Origin: Polaribacter filamentus
Lineage (GTDB): Bacteria > Bacteroidota > Bacteroidia > Flavobacteriales > Flavobacteriaceae
Direction: 5' to 3'
DNA: 64,000 nt
NCBI RefSeq assembly: GCF_002943715.1
Contig: NZ_MQUA01000013.1
Coordinates: 2,865,501 to 2,929,500 of the forward strand
Below, piece by piece: positions 18,368 through 27,163 of the stretch. Made by a program: the position numbers and the translations under genes. The notes under the pieces were generated by a model. That model was given only the letters and a program-made list of their open reading frames with translations. It had not been told where the DNA came from and searched no databases. How positions within the stretch are numbered: position 1 is the first letter of the stretch; each line of letters begins with the position of its first letter.

Positions 18368-19808
18368 CATCAATCAAAATAAAATATTTAAAAGAATATT
18401 TTTTGTAGTGAGCATTTCAGTAATTACATTTTATTCTTGTGCTCCAACTCAAAAAGGAATCATACAAGAAAACAAAAATGTTCCTGTTACTTTTAAAAAT
18501 GAATCTTTAGATACCCTAAATACTGCAAAAATAAAATGGAAAGACTTTTTTTCTGATGAAAATTTAATTTCATTAATTGATACTGCTTTAAAAAACAATC
18601 AAGAGTTACGTATTATGTTACAGCAAATTGAAATGTCTAAAAATGAAATTAAAACCAGAAAAGGAGAATACTTGCCTTTTGTGAATTATTATGCAAGCGC
18701 AGATCTTGAAAAAGTTGGCAAACACACCAGAAATGGTTCTGTTGAAGAGCAACTTACCATTGATGGCGAGCATTTTCCTGAACCGTTAGCAAATTATTCT
18801 TTAGGACTTTCTGCTTCTTGGGAACTTGACGTTTGGGGAAAATTAAGAAATGGTAAAAAAGCAGCGGTTTTAGAATATTTATCTTCCATTGAAGGGAAAA
18901 ATTTTATGGTGACCAATTTGGTTTCTGAAATTGCAAGTTCTTATTATGAATTGATGGCTTTAGACAATCAGTTAAACATTATTAATCAAAATTTAGAAAT
19001 TCAGCAAAATGCCTTAAAAATGATGAAATTGCAAAAAGAAGCTGCAAGAGTAACTGAATTAGCGGTAAGAAGATTTGATGCAGAGGTATATAAAAACCAA
19101 AGCAGTCAATATGAAATTGAACAAAAAATAGTTGAAACTGAAAATAAGCTGAACTTTTTAATTGGGCGTTATCCTCAAAACATTAAAAGAAATTCTGATA
19201 ATTTTATTGAAGAGAAAATCGCATTTCTTCACTCAGGAATTCCGTCTCAATTGTTAGAAAATCGTCCAGATATTAAACGAGCTGAATTTGAACTTTCTGC
19301 TGCTAAATTGAATACTAAAATTGCCAAAGCTAATTTCTATCCTTCTTTTGAGATAAAAGCAGGATTAGGTTTACAAGCTTTTAAACCACAATTTTTAACC
19401 AGCACACCAGAATCTTTCATATTTAGTTTAATTGACGATATTGTTGGTCCTTTAATTAATAAAAACGCCATTAAAGCAGCATATAACAATGCAAATAGTC
19501 AACAATTACAAGCAATTTATGAATATGAAAAAACCATTTTATATGCTTTTATTGAAGTTGAAAATCAGCTTTCTAATAGTAGTAATTTAAAGAAAAGTTA
19601 TGATTTAAAGCAAAAACAAGTGCACGCATTAAAAGAATCTATTGACCTTTCTATTTTACTTTTTAAATCTGCCAGAGCAGAATATACTGAGGTATTACTG
19701 ACACAAAGAGAAGCTCTAGACTCAAAAATAGAAATGGTTGAAACCAAAAAAGACCAATTTATAGCAAATGTTGCCATCTACAAATCGCTAGGTGGAGGCT
19801 GGGAATAA
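18357..19808 (+). CDS. TolC-family outer-membrane efflux channel, NodT type
   Basis: A 483-residue outer-membrane factor that completes the RND pump. It is a lipoprotein (ISVITFYSC near residue 28), as in the NodT subfamily. The repeat structure is typical: WKDFFSDENLISLIDTALKNNQELRI near residue 60, LSASWELDVWGKLRNG near 150, and the C-terminal repeat beginning LLENRPDIKRAEFEL near 300. The start overlaps the permease stop by 11 bp, so translation is probably coupled. A strong terminator follows. Confidence 0.93.
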   Translation: MKNSINQNKIFKRIFFVVSISVITFYSCAPTQKGIIQENKNVPVTFKNESLDTLNTAKIKWKDFFSDENLISLIDTALKNNQELRIMLQQIEMSKNEIKTRKGEYLPFVNYYASADLEKVGKHTRNGSVEEQLTIDGEHFPEPLANYSLGLSASWELDVWGKLRNGKKAAVLEYLSSIEGKNFMVTNLVSEIASSYYELMALDNQLNIINQNLEIQQNALKMMKLQKEAARVTELAVRRFDAEVYKNQSSQYEIEQKIVETENKLNFLIGRYPQNIKRNSDNFIEEKIAFLHSGIPSQLLENRPDIKRAEFELSAAKLNTKIAKANFYPSFEIKAGLGLQAFKPQFLTSTPESFIFSLIDDIVGPLINKNAIKAAYNNANSQQLQAIYEYEKTILYAFIEVENQLSNSSNLKKSYDLKQKQVHALKESIDLSILLFKSARAEYTEVLLTQREALDSKIEMVETKKDQFIANVAIYKSLGGGWE

Positions 19809-19825
19809 AATTTAATTAAGTATTT

Positions 19826-19852
19826 AAAAAGACTGCTTATAGCAGTCTTTTT
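19826..19852 (+). terminator. Terminator of the efflux operon
   Basis: A perfect 12-bp stem (19826-19837 with 19841-19852) with a 3-nt loop; the A run and T run are part of the stem. Confidence 0.88.
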
Positions 19853-19889
19853 GCTTTTTAGTTTTTTCTTAAATTATTGTAAAGCACTA

Positions 19890-19920
19890 TTTGTCAATCA
19901 AATAAATAGTAGTACATTTG
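19890..19920 (+). promoter_or_regulatory. Promoter of rplM-rpsI
   Basis: TTTG (19890-19893), 19 bp, then TACATTTG (19913-19920): an excellent match to the Bacteroidota housekeeping promoter. A 50-60 nt leader precedes the rplM ATG. Confidence 0.8.
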
Positions 19921-19981
19921 CACTCCTTTTTTAAGGAAAAGTTAATTTATTATTAATAAGACAAAAACTAATAGTGTAATT

Positions 19982-20437
19982 ATGAACACATTAAGTTACA
20001 AAACAGTATCAGCAAACAGCGCTACCGTAAACAAGGAGTGGGTTTTAGTTGATGCGGACGGGCAAACGTTGGGTCGTCTAGCTTCTAAAATAGCAAAGCT
20101 AATTAGAGGTAAATACAAACCAAATTTTACTCCTCACGTAGATTGTGGAGATAACGTGGTTATCATCAACGCAGAAAAAATTAATCTAACTGGTAAAAAA
20201 TGGACTGACAAATCTTACATTCGTCACACAGGTTATCCAGGAGGACAAAGATCGTTAACTGCTACAGAAATGTTCGCTAAAGATCCTACAAGACTTATCG
20301 AAAAAGCAGTAAAAGGAATGTTACCAAAAAACACTTTAGGTAGCGCTTTGTTCAGAAACTTGTATGTATATGCAGGTACAGAGCACAAACATGCAGGTCA
20401 AGAACCTAAAGCTATTAACCTTAACGATTATATATAA
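19982..20437 (+). CDS. rplM: 50S ribosomal protein L13
   Basis: A 151-residue ribosomal protein of the large subunit. Family landmarks are WVLVDADGQTLGRLASKIA near residue 20, GDNVVIINAEKI near 58, and KAVKGMLPKNTLG near 105. Its stop overlaps the rpsI start by one base (TAATG), giving coupled translation. Confidence 0.98.
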   Translation: MNTLSYKTVSANSATVNKEWVLVDADGQTLGRLASKIAKLIRGKYKPNFTPHVDCGDNVVIINAEKINLTGKKWTDKSYIRHTGYPGGQRSLTATEMFAKDPTRLIEKAVKGMLPKNTLGSALFRNLYVYAGTEHKHAGQEPKAINLNDYI

Positions 20438-20823
20438 TGGATATAGTACACAAAATCGGTAGAAGAAAAACAGCTGTTGCTCGTATTTATCTTTCAGAAG
20501 GAACAGGAACTATCATAGTTAATAAAAAAGACTTTAAAAACTATTTTACAACTTCAACTTTACAGTATAAAGTGCAACAACCTTTAATGCTAACAGAAAA
20601 CTTAGTATCTTACGATATTAAAGTAAATGTTTATGGTGGTGGTGTAACTGGTCAAGCAGAAGCAATTCGTTTGGCAATTACAAGAGCACTAGTTTCTATA
20701 GACCCAGAGCACAGACTTATTTTAAAACCAGAAGGTTTATTAACGCGTGATCCTAGAATGGTTGAACGTAAGAAATTTGGTCAGAAAAAAGCACGTAAGA
20801 AATTCCAGTTCTCTAAACGTTAA
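20437..20823 (+). CDS. rpsI: 30S ribosomal protein S9
   Basis: A 128-residue small-subunit protein starting GRRKTAVARIYL near residue 7 and ending in the basic tail KARKKFQFSKR that reaches the P-site tRNA. The start shares one base with the rplM stop. The rplM-rpsI pair followed by rpsB-tsf is a common bacterial order. Confidence 0.98.
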   Translation: MDIVHKIGRRKTAVARIYLSEGTGTIIVNKKDFKNYFTTSTLQYKVQQPLMLTENLVSYDIKVNVYGGGVTGQAEAIRLAITRALVSIDPEHRLILKPEGLLTRDPRMVERKKFGQKKARKKFQFSKR

Positions 20824-20878
20824 TATTTTACTACAATATATGCTGAATTTATTTTCAACATATATTAAGGAAAATTTT

Positions 20879-20920
20879 ATACTAAGAGACTGTTATAAAT
20901 TATTATTAACAGTTTAGTAT
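20879..20920 (+). promoter_or_regulatory. Leader hairpin upstream of rpsB
   Basis: In the 168-bp rpsI-rpsB gap, ATACTAA (20879-20885) pairs with TTAGTAT (20914-20920), and CTGTTA (20890-20895) pairs with TAACAG (20907-20912), with an asymmetric internal loop. It has no T run, so it is not an ordinary terminator. An S2-binding autoregulatory leader is one possibility, by analogy with rpsB leaders elsewhere. Confidence 0.4.
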
Positions 20921-20991
20921 CTAAATATATAAGACTCATAAAAGACTACTTATATATTGATTTAATAACAGAAAGTAAACACATTTAAAAA

Positions 20992-21798
20992 ATGGCAAAC
21001 ATAAACATTCAAGAATTACTAGACAGTGGTGTTCATTTTGGACACTTAACTAGAAAATGGAACCCAAACATGGCTCCTTATATTTATACAGAAAGAAATG
21101 GTGTACACATCATCGATTTGTATAAAACAGCTGCTAAAATAGAAGAATCTTCAGAAGCTTTAAAAAAAATTGCAAACTCTGGACGTAAAATTTTATTTGT
21201 TGCAACTAAAAAACAAGCAAAAGATATCGTTGCAGAAAAAGCAAAAGCAGTAAACATGCCTTACATCACAGAAAGATGGCCAGGTGGTATGTTAACCAAC
21301 TTTGTTACTATTAGAAAAGCTGTTAAAAAAATGGCTCATATTGATAGAATGAAACAAGATGGTTCTTTTGATGCATTATCTAAAAGAGAAAAATTACAAA
21401 TTAATCGTCAAAGAGAAAAATTAGAAAAGAATTTAGGTTCTATTTCTGATATGACTCGTTTACCAGGCGCTTTATTTATAATTGATATCAAAAAAGAGCA
21501 CATTGCGGTAGCTGAAGCTAGAAATTTAAACATTCCAATTTTTGCAATGGTTGATACAAACTCTGATCCAAGATTAGTAGATTTTGTTATACCAGCAAAC
21601 GATGATGCTTCTAAATCTGTAGATAAAGTATTAACTTTTATTACTAATGCAATTGCAGAAGGTTTATCCGAAAGAAAATCTGATAAAGATAAAGACGGTA
21701 AAGAAGACAAAGTAAAAGTAAAAGCAGATAAAGCGGCTCCTAAAAAAGTAAAAGCTAAAGCTGAAGTTACTGAAACTGAATCGGAAGAAACTGAATAA
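20992..21798 (+). CDS. rpsB: 30S ribosomal protein S2
   Basis: A 268-residue small-subunit protein. The start ELLDSGVHFGHLTRKWNP and the internal RWPGGMLTNF, FIIDIKKEHIAVAEA and VDTNSDP blocks are classic S2. A Lys/Glu/Asp-rich tail of about 40 residues extends the C-terminus, as in other Flavobacteriia. It precedes tsf by 36 bp. Confidence 0.98.
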   Translation: MANINIQELLDSGVHFGHLTRKWNPNMAPYIYTERNGVHIIDLYKTAAKIEESSEALKKIANSGRKILFVATKKQAKDIVAEKAKAVNMPYITERWPGGMLTNFVTIRKAVKKMAHIDRMKQDGSFDALSKREKLQINRQREKLEKNLGSISDMTRLPGALFIIDIKKEHIAVAEARNLNIPIFAMVDTNSDPRLVDFVIPANDDASKSVDKVLTFITNAIAEGLSERKSDKDKDGKEDKVKVKADKAAPKKVKAKAEVTETESEETE

Positions 21799-21834
21799 AC
21801 AAAATAAATTATAATCTTTAAAATATAAAGTAAC

Positions 21835-22806
21835 ATGGAAACAGTAAAAGTTAGTGCTGCTGATGTTAAAAATTTAAGAGAAGCTACTGGCGCTGGAATG
21901 ATGGACTGTAAAAAGGCATTAGTTGAAGCTGGTAACGACTTTGATAAAGCAATTGATGTTTTACGTAAAAAAGGTCAAAAAATTGCTGCAAAAAGAGCTG
22001 ATAGAGATTCTACAGAAGGCGTTGCCGTAACAAGAATTAACGATGCTAACACCGCTGGTGTAGCAATCGTTTTAGCTTGTGAAACTGACTTTGTTGGAAA
22101 AAACGATTCTTTTGTAGCTTTAGGTGGTCAATTTGCTGACATCGCTTTAAATCATGACAGTAAAGAATCTTTCTTAGCTGCAAATTTTGGAGGTATGACT
22201 GTTGCTGATAAATTAGTTGAACAAACTGGTGTTATTGGTGAAAAATTAGAAATCACTGCTTTTGAAAGAGTAGAAGCTGCTTATGTTGGTGCATACACTC
22301 ACATAGGTAAAATTGCTGCTTTGGTTGGCTTATCTGCTGCTGTAGATAACGCTGAAGAACTTTCTAAAGATGTTGCAATGCAAGTTGCTTCTATGGGCGC
22401 AACAACATTATCTTATAAAGATTTCGACCCTGCTTTTGTAGCTGCAGAAACTGAAGCTAGAATTGCTGTTATTGAAAAAGATAATATTGAGCTAGGTAGA
22501 TTAGGAAAAACTTTAAAAAATGTTCCTAAATACATTTCTATGTCTCAATTAAATGAGGCTGTTTTAGCGCAAGCTGAAAATGACGCAAAAGCTGAATTAA
22601 CTGCAGAAGGTAAACCTGAAAAAATTTGGGATAAAATTTTACCTGGTAAAATCGAAAGATTTATTGCTGATAATACAACCTTAGATATGGAACAATGTCT
22701 TTTAGATCAAACTTTTATTAAGGATGATAAGAAAAATGTTGCACAATATGTAAAAACGTATGGTAATGTTGAAGTAAGTACTTTTAAAAGAGTTGCTTTA
22801 GGATAA
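21835..22806 (+). CDS. tsf: Elongation factor Ts
   Basis: The 323-residue guanine-nucleotide exchange factor of EF-Tu. The N-terminal UBA-like module (VKNLREATGAGMMDCKKALVE) and the TDFVGKN motif near residue 84 are present. Length is in the upper range, normal for Bacteroidota. Co-transcribed with rpsB and closed by a strong terminator. Confidence 0.98.
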   Translation: METVKVSAADVKNLREATGAGMMDCKKALVEAGNDFDKAIDVLRKKGQKIAAKRADRDSTEGVAVTRINDANTAGVAIVLACETDFVGKNDSFVALGGQFADIALNHDSKESFLAANFGGMTVADKLVEQTGVIGEKLEITAFERVEAAYVGAYTHIGKIAALVGLSAAVDNAEELSKDVAMQVASMGATTLSYKDFDPAFVAAETEARIAVIEKDNIELGRLGKTLKNVPKYISMSQLNEAVLAQAENDAKAELTAEGKPEKIWDKILPGKIERFIADNTTLDMEQCLLDQTFIKDDKKNVAQYVKTYGNVEVSTFKRVALG

Positions 22807-22828
22807 TAATCCATTCTATACTTATTAT

Positions 22829-22852
22829 AAACCTCGCAAATTTGCGAGGTTT
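22829..22852 (+). terminator. Terminator after tsf
   Basis: A 24-nt perfect palindrome centred on AAATTT (arms AACCTCGC and GCGAGGTT) is followed by a T run. It also lies at the end of the convergent aat gene. Confidence 0.88.
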
Positions 22853-22872
22853 TTTGTTTTTAAGAATAAAAA

Positions 22873-23502
22873 CTATTCTTCTTTTAAAATCTCTAAAAAC
22901 AAATCTCTCTCTATTTCTCTAGCTCCTAAGCTAGCTAAATGATTGTTGTAAACTTGACAATCTATGAGCTTATAATGAGTACTATTTGCCAAATAAATAA
23001 ATGCAATTTTTGATGCGTTTGATATATGGCTAAACATACTTTCTCCGCAAAAAATACCATTAATCTCTAATCCATATAAACCCCCAACCAACTTATCATC
23101 GAACCAAACTTCAATTGATTTTGCAATTCCTTTATTATGTAAATTTATGTAAGCTTGTTGCATATCATCAGTAATCCAAGTACCTAAACCGTCCTTCCTG
23201 TCAATATTTTTGCAATTATAAATAACGGCTTCAAACACCTTGTTTTCGGTAATTATAAACTCATTTTTATTGATGATTTTTCGCATTGATTTTGACACTT
23301 TTAATTCATCAGGAAACAATACCATTCTTTTAATTGGACAATACCAAACAATAGGATCATCCTCAGAAAACCAGGGAAAAATTCCGTTTTTATACGCATA
23401 TAATAATCTTTCCCAAGATAAATCTCCACCCAAAGCGATAATGCCCTCTTTGGTTGCATACTTATAATCAGGAAAAGTAAGTTCTTTTGTGAGCCAAATC
23501 AT
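22873..23502 (-). CDS. aat: Leucyl/phenylalanyl-tRNA--protein transferase
   Basis: A 209-residue N-end-rule enzyme that transfers Leu or Phe from tRNA to proteins with N-terminal Lys or Arg, marking them for ClpAP. The hallmark blocks are present: GIIALGGDLSWERLLYAY, GIFPWFSEDDPIVWYCP, GLGTWITDDM, and IFCGESMFSHISNASK near residue 150. Length is normal. It is monocistronic and converges on tsf. Confidence 0.96.
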   Translation of the reverse strand: MIWLTKELTFPDYKYATKEGIIALGGDLSWERLLYAYKNGIFPWFSEDDPIVWYCPIKRMVLFPDELKVSKSMRKIINKNEFIITENKVFEAVIYNCKNIDRKDGLGTWITDDMQQAYINLHNKGIAKSIEVWFDDKLVGGLYGLEINGIFCGESMFSHISNASKIAFIYLANSTHYKLIDCQVYNNHLASLGAREIERDLFLEILKEE

Positions 23503-23631
23503 ACTTTAGATTCATTTTACCGCTAATTTAATAAATTCTTTAAAAAAGCGTTAATGTTATTTATTCCCAATGTTTATAAATATTTTGTCCTTATTTTTGC
23601 AGTACGTTTTAATTTAATTAAAACTCATACA

Positions 23632-24264
23632 ATGCGAAAGTTTCAAAGAAAAAGAAGAATAAAAACAAAAAAAGAAAAAGCGAACTTGATTCATAATTAT
23701 TATGCAAGAACCGGCTTTTATAAATTTGTTGGAAATAATTTAAAGAAAGCAATACTGCCAATAATTGGTGTTGTTCTAGTAATTTTCTTATTCAACAAAT
23801 ATGTATATAATATTAATGATGGCTTGCATCATTTTACAGAAACTTTTTCGAGATTAGGTATTTTGATAACTTTTTTTATTTCTGAAACAGTATTGGGATT
23901 AATTCCGCCAGAAATATTTATTGCTTGGTCTAAAAAAACAGATCAACCAATTTTAAATTTAGCGCTTTTAGCAACACTTTCTTATAGCGGAGGATTAATA
24001 TCCTATTTCTTAGGTAAAACAGCCTTAAAGATAAAAGCTATTAAAGAATACTTAGAAGTTAAAATGGAGAAAAACCTAAAAAATACTCGAAAATGGGGTG
24101 GGATTTTAATTTTAGCCGGGGCTTTATTACCACTCCCTTTTTCAATTGCGTGCCTTGCAGCCGGAATGATAAAATATCCTTTTAAAAGTGTTGTGCTTTT
24201 TGGTTTATTTAGATTTGGTAGATTTGCAATTTATGCATGGGCAATTTTTAGTGTAGTCAGTTAA
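23632..24264 (+). CDS. VTT/DedA-like (YqaA-type) membrane protein
   Basis: I place the start at the ATG at 23632 (MRKFQRKRRIKTKKEK), because the longer frame from 23554 adds an atypical stretch containing a TATTTTTG promoter-like box. The 210-residue protein has a strongly basic N-terminus and four to five hydrophobic segments. The region ISETVLGLIPPEIFIAW and the later GALLPLPFSIACLAAGM are typical of SNARE-associated/DedA-superfamily membrane proteins. These are thought to act in lipid scrambling or membrane homeostasis; the exact role here is unknown. Confidence 0.72.
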   Translation: MRKFQRKRRIKTKKEKANLIHNYYARTGFYKFVGNNLKKAILPIIGVVLVIFLFNKYVYNINDGLHHFTETFSRLGILITFFISETVLGLIPPEIFIAWSKKTDQPILNLALLATLSYSGGLISYFLGKTALKIKAIKEYLEVKMEKNLKNTRKWGGILILAGALLPLPFSIACLAAGMIKYPFKSVVLFGLFRFGRFAIYAWAIFSVVS

Positions 24265-24270
24265 AAAACT

Positions 24271-24278
24271 TACATTTG
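24271..24278 (+). promoter_or_regulatory. -7 element of the DUF1456 gene
   Basis: TACATTTG lies only 4 bp before the ATG at 24283, so the transcript would be nearly leaderless. Confidence 0.5.
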
Positions 24279-24282
24279 TACT

Positions 24283-24528
24283 ATGGGATTAACGAATAAT
24301 GATATTTTAAAAAAATTAAGAGTAGCACACAAATTAAGAGATACAGATATTGTAGAAATTTGTGCTTTGGTAGATTTTAAAGTTAGTAAAGGAGAATTAG
24401 GCGCCTTATTTAGAAATGAAGATCATGATAAATACGTAGAATGTGGTGACCAGATTTTACGCAATTTTTTAAATGGATTAGTGATTCATTTGCGCGGACC
24501 AATGCCAGAAAAAAAGAAAAAAATCTAG
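24283..24528 (+). CDS. DUF1456 family protein, single repeat
   Basis: An 81-residue protein holding one DUF1456 unit (MGLTNNDILKKLRVAHKLRDTDIVEI, then FKVSKGELGALFR). Its Proteobacterial relative YehS carries two such units in about 150 residues, so this is a half-length version. The C-terminus is lysine-rich. Function is unknown. It has its own -7 box and ends before a bidirectional terminator. Confidence 0.82.
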   Translation: MGLTNNDILKKLRVAHKLRDTDIVEICALVDFKVSKGELGALFRNEDHDKYVECGDQILRNFLNGLVIHLRGPMPEKKKKI

Positions 24529-24572
24529 AGCAAAGAGAAAAGAGACAAGAGGCAAAAGAATAAATTTTATAC

Positions 24573-24608
24573 AAAAAGAGCGAATTCAATTAAGAATTCG
24601 CTCTTTTT
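24573..24608. terminator. Bidirectional terminator
   Basis: A perfect 15-bp stem (24573-24587 with 24594-24608) with a 6-nt loop, A run on one side and T run on the other, sits between the convergent DUF1456 and DUF3127 genes. Confidence 0.88.
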
Positions 24609-24652
24609 ATTTTTATCTAGAAAGTTAACTTTCTAGTATTCTAATGCAGCTA

Positions 24653-25021
24653 CTAAAAAGGTAAATCATCTGGTTCTTCATCAGATACGCTAGAAGCAGC
24701 CTCAAATTTATCTACCGGAGGCCCAGCTTGTGATGACGATCCTTGAGCTAAGCTTTCGATTCTCCAGCCTTGAATTGCATTAAAATATTTTGCAACACCT
24801 TCTGGATTTATCCATTCTCTACCACGTAAATTAATAGACACTTTTACATCTTGCCCAACTTTATAACTGTTTAACAAGTCAGTTTTATCCTGTACAAACT
24901 CAATCATTATCATTTGCGGATATTGCTCATCCGTAGTTACCACTAGTTCTCTTTTTTTAAAACCGCCTGTTCCAAAAGTTTGAACTTCTCCTACTAATTT
25001 TACTTTACCAATAACTTCCAT
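24653..25021 (-). CDS. DUF3127 protein, OB-fold-like with SSB-type acidic tail
   Basis: The start is taken at the ATG at 25021 (MEVIGKVKLV); the in-frame ATG ten codons earlier would overlap the upstream flavin reductase gene. The 122-residue protein has a beta-rich N-terminal domain (GKVKLVGEVQTFG, KRELVVTT, VSINLRGREW) matching DUF3127, regarded as single-stranded-DNA-binding-like. It then has a Ser/Gln/Pro linker and the acidic tip EEPDDLPF, closely resembling the SSB tail that recruits DNA-repair partners. It lies 5 bp after the flavin reductase gene. Confidence 0.82.
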   Translation of the reverse strand: MEVIGKVKLVGEVQTFGTGGFKKRELVVTTDEQYPQMIMIEFVQDKTDLLNSYKVGQDVKVSINLRGREWINPEGVAKYFNAIQGWRIESLAQGSSSQAGPPVDKFEAASSVSDEEPDDLPF

Positions 25022-25026
25022 AATTT

Positions 25027-25887
25027 TTATTTTAATAAAAGTACTTTCCAAGCACTTTCTACATCATTTTTACTTAAATACTCTTTCGCAAATGTATGTT
25101 TTTTTGTTATTTCTATCCCAATAAATTGGGAATGATCTTTGCCAAAGTTATTAACAGTTTCTAATTTAGGTAGTTGATCAACATTCCCCAACATTCCTAA
25201 ATCATTACCTGTTAGAACTAAACTATTTCTAATTTCTACTGGAATTGCATCAACGCCAATTCCTAAAGTAGAAACTGGTTTCGGAATTTCGAAAAAACCA
25301 TCTCTTGCTCTAGTGTAATAACTACCCCCTGCCCTTGCTACTAAATCTATTTTATGTTGATCAATGCTACCATCATCCGCTAAAACATCTTCCGAAATAT
25401 GAATTTTTACAACTTCACAAACAATTAAATTTCCTGCTCCGCCTTCATCACCTGTGAAAATTACATCTTTAACTTTGCACTCAAATTGCACAGGAGATTC
25501 TGCCACTCTAAATGGTTTAATTTCATCCGAAGGCAACATTGTAAAACCTGCTTTATCAAACTCATTTACACCCTTGGGATATTCTGTACTACTCAAAGAC
25601 ATTTGCTGTACAATGGCATAATTTACCACATTTATAACCACTTCTTTCGTTTCTAAAGCATTCTCTAAAGTATCTTTTGTGGTATTATCCCGAACTCTTC
25701 GTGCAGGAGAAAAAATTAAAATTGGCGGATTAGAGCCAAACACATTAAAAAAGCTAAACGGCGATAAATTAGGGTTTCCATTTGAATCAATTGTGCTTGC
25801 AAACGCAATTGGTCTTGGCGCAATTGCACCTAATAAATAACCATGTAATTTGCCTGTAGCTATTTCTTTTGGGTCTATAGTGAGCAT
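25027..25887 (-). CDS. Flavin reductase family / FMN-binding protein
   Basis: A 286-residue FMN-binding split-barrel protein of the flavin reductase-like family. Recognisable parts are LLGAIAPRPIAFASTID near residue 18, NLSPFSFFNVFGSNPPIL near 40, and ARAGGSYYTRARDGFFEIPKP near 195. Such proteins reduce FMN with NAD(P)H or use bound flavin in related oxidoreductions; the substrate here is unknown. It is followed directly by the DUF3127 gene, probably on one transcript. Confidence 0.85.
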   Translation of the reverse strand: MLTIDPKEIATGKLHGYLLGAIAPRPIAFASTIDSNGNPNLSPFSFFNVFGSNPPILIFSPARRVRDNTTKDTLENALETKEVVINVVNYAIVQQMSLSSTEYPKGVNEFDKAGFTMLPSDEIKPFRVAESPVQFECKVKDVIFTGDEGGAGNLIVCEVVKIHISEDVLADDGSIDQHKIDLVARAGGSYYTRARDGFFEIPKPVSTLGIGVDAIPVEIRNSLVLTGNDLGMLGNVDQLPKLETVNNFGKDHSQFIGIEITKKHTFAKEYLSKNDVESAWKVLLLK

Positions 25888-25953
25888 CTGTAAAATTTTT
25901 AGGTAGGTAAAGATACTATCAAATCTTGAAATGAGTTATAAAGAAGAAACCTT

Positions 25954-25961
25954 TATATTTG
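25954..25961 (+). promoter_or_regulatory. -7 element that sets the histidine kinase start
   Basis: TATATTTG lies 5 bp before the ATG at 25967 and inside the longer alternative reading frame from 25931, so initiation at 25967 is preferred. The TTG at 25926 is 25 bp upstream, a little far. Confidence 0.45.
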
Positions 25962-25966
25962 TTTTG

Positions 25967-27124
25967 ATGAAAATTTACTCAAAAACACTTTTTTTTAAGC
26001 GATTTACAATTCTTGTTTCGTTTTTAATTGTCTCTTTAATTCTTTGGAATACCTATACTTTTTTTCAGAAATTTAAAAAAGCTGAAAGAGCAAAAATGGA
26101 AATTCATGGCGAAGCAATTAAAGAATTAAGAACAGTAAGTATTGAAGAATTAGACGAAAATATTTCTGAATTGCCCTTGAAAATTATCAGCAGAACCAAA
26201 GACATTCCTTTTATTTTAGTGGATGCTGATGGCAATATTAAAGGCTCTAATAACTTGGATACGATTAAAGAAAAAGATCCTGAATATTTAAAAAAACAAC
26301 TGGCGATTATGAAAAGCCAAAACCAACCTATTTTGGTTGAATATTTAGGGAAAACTGATTACATCTATTATCGGGATTCCGATTTATTAGATAAACTAAC
26401 CTATTATCCGCTTGCTTTTTTGCTGATTTTAGTACTTTTCTTAGCCGTAATTTATTTGTTTTACAGTTCTAATAAAGCTGCTGAAACCAATAAACTTTGG
26501 ACAGGAATGGCAAAAGAGACAGCCCACCAAATTGGCACACCTTTGTCGTCTTTATTAGGGTGGATTGCTATTTTAAAAATAAAAAAAGTTGATGAAACAT
26601 ATATAAATGAAATCGAAAAAGATGTTCACAGATTAAACGCAATTGCCAATCGTTTTTCAAAGATTGGATCCGTTCCGGAGTTAAAAAAAGAAAACATTGT
26701 AGCAATTACAAAGCAAGCTTTCGATTATTTAGAGTCTAGAAGTTCTAAACAAATTTCGTTTTCATTTTCTTCTTCGGATGAAGATATTCAAACAAAATTA
26801 AACGCAGAATTATTTGGTTGGGTAATAGAAAACCTCATCAAAAATGCTATTGATGCCATGTTAAAAAAAGGCGAATTAACGTTGCAAATTGAAAGCTTTG
26901 ATAAAAAAGTAAAAATTAATATTTCTGATACAGGAAAAGGAATGCCTAAAAAAATGTTTAAGCAAATATTTAAACCAGGATTTACAACAAAAAAACGTGG
27001 TTGGGGTTTAGGCTTATCGCTCTCAAAAAGAATTGTAGAGGATTATCATAATGGAAAAATATTCGTAAAAAAATCTGAAATCGACAAAGGAACTACTTTT
27101 CAGATTTTACTAGATAACGTTTAA
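25967..27124 (+). CDS. Orphan membrane sensor histidine kinase
   Basis: A 385-residue sensor kinase. A first membrane segment (FTILVSFLIVSLILWN) lies near residue 12 and a second (YPLAFLLILVLFLAVIYLFY) near 150, with a periplasmic domain of about 115 residues between them. The phospho-acceptor box is TAHQIGTPLSSLLGW, the variant common in Flavobacteriia, followed by N (ENLIKNAIDAM), G1 (DTGKGM) and G2 (GWGLGLSLSKRI) boxes. No response regulator is adjacent, so its partner is elsewhere. Confidence 0.88.
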   Translation: MKIYSKTLFFKRFTILVSFLIVSLILWNTYTFFQKFKKAERAKMEIHGEAIKELRTVSIEELDENISELPLKIISRTKDIPFILVDADGNIKGSNNLDTIKEKDPEYLKKQLAIMKSQNQPILVEYLGKTDYIYYRDSDLLDKLTYYPLAFLLILVLFLAVIYLFYSSNKAAETNKLWTGMAKETAHQIGTPLSSLLGWIAILKIKKVDETYINEIEKDVHRLNAIANRFSKIGSVPELKKENIVAITKQAFDYLESRSSKQISFSFSSSDEDIQTKLNAELFGWVIENLIKNAIDAMLKKGELTLQIESFDKKVKINISDTGKGMPKKMFKQIFKPGFTTKKRGWGLGLSLSKRIVEDYHNGKIFVKKSEIDKGTTFQILLDNV

Positions 27125-27163
27125 TTTTTACTCTTTCCTACATCATCAGAAATGACAAAGAGA

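Noticed and set aside
21408..21836. A 142-codon minus-strand frame over rpsB
   Set aside because: Mirror of the Lys/Glu-rich tail of S2; no independent support.
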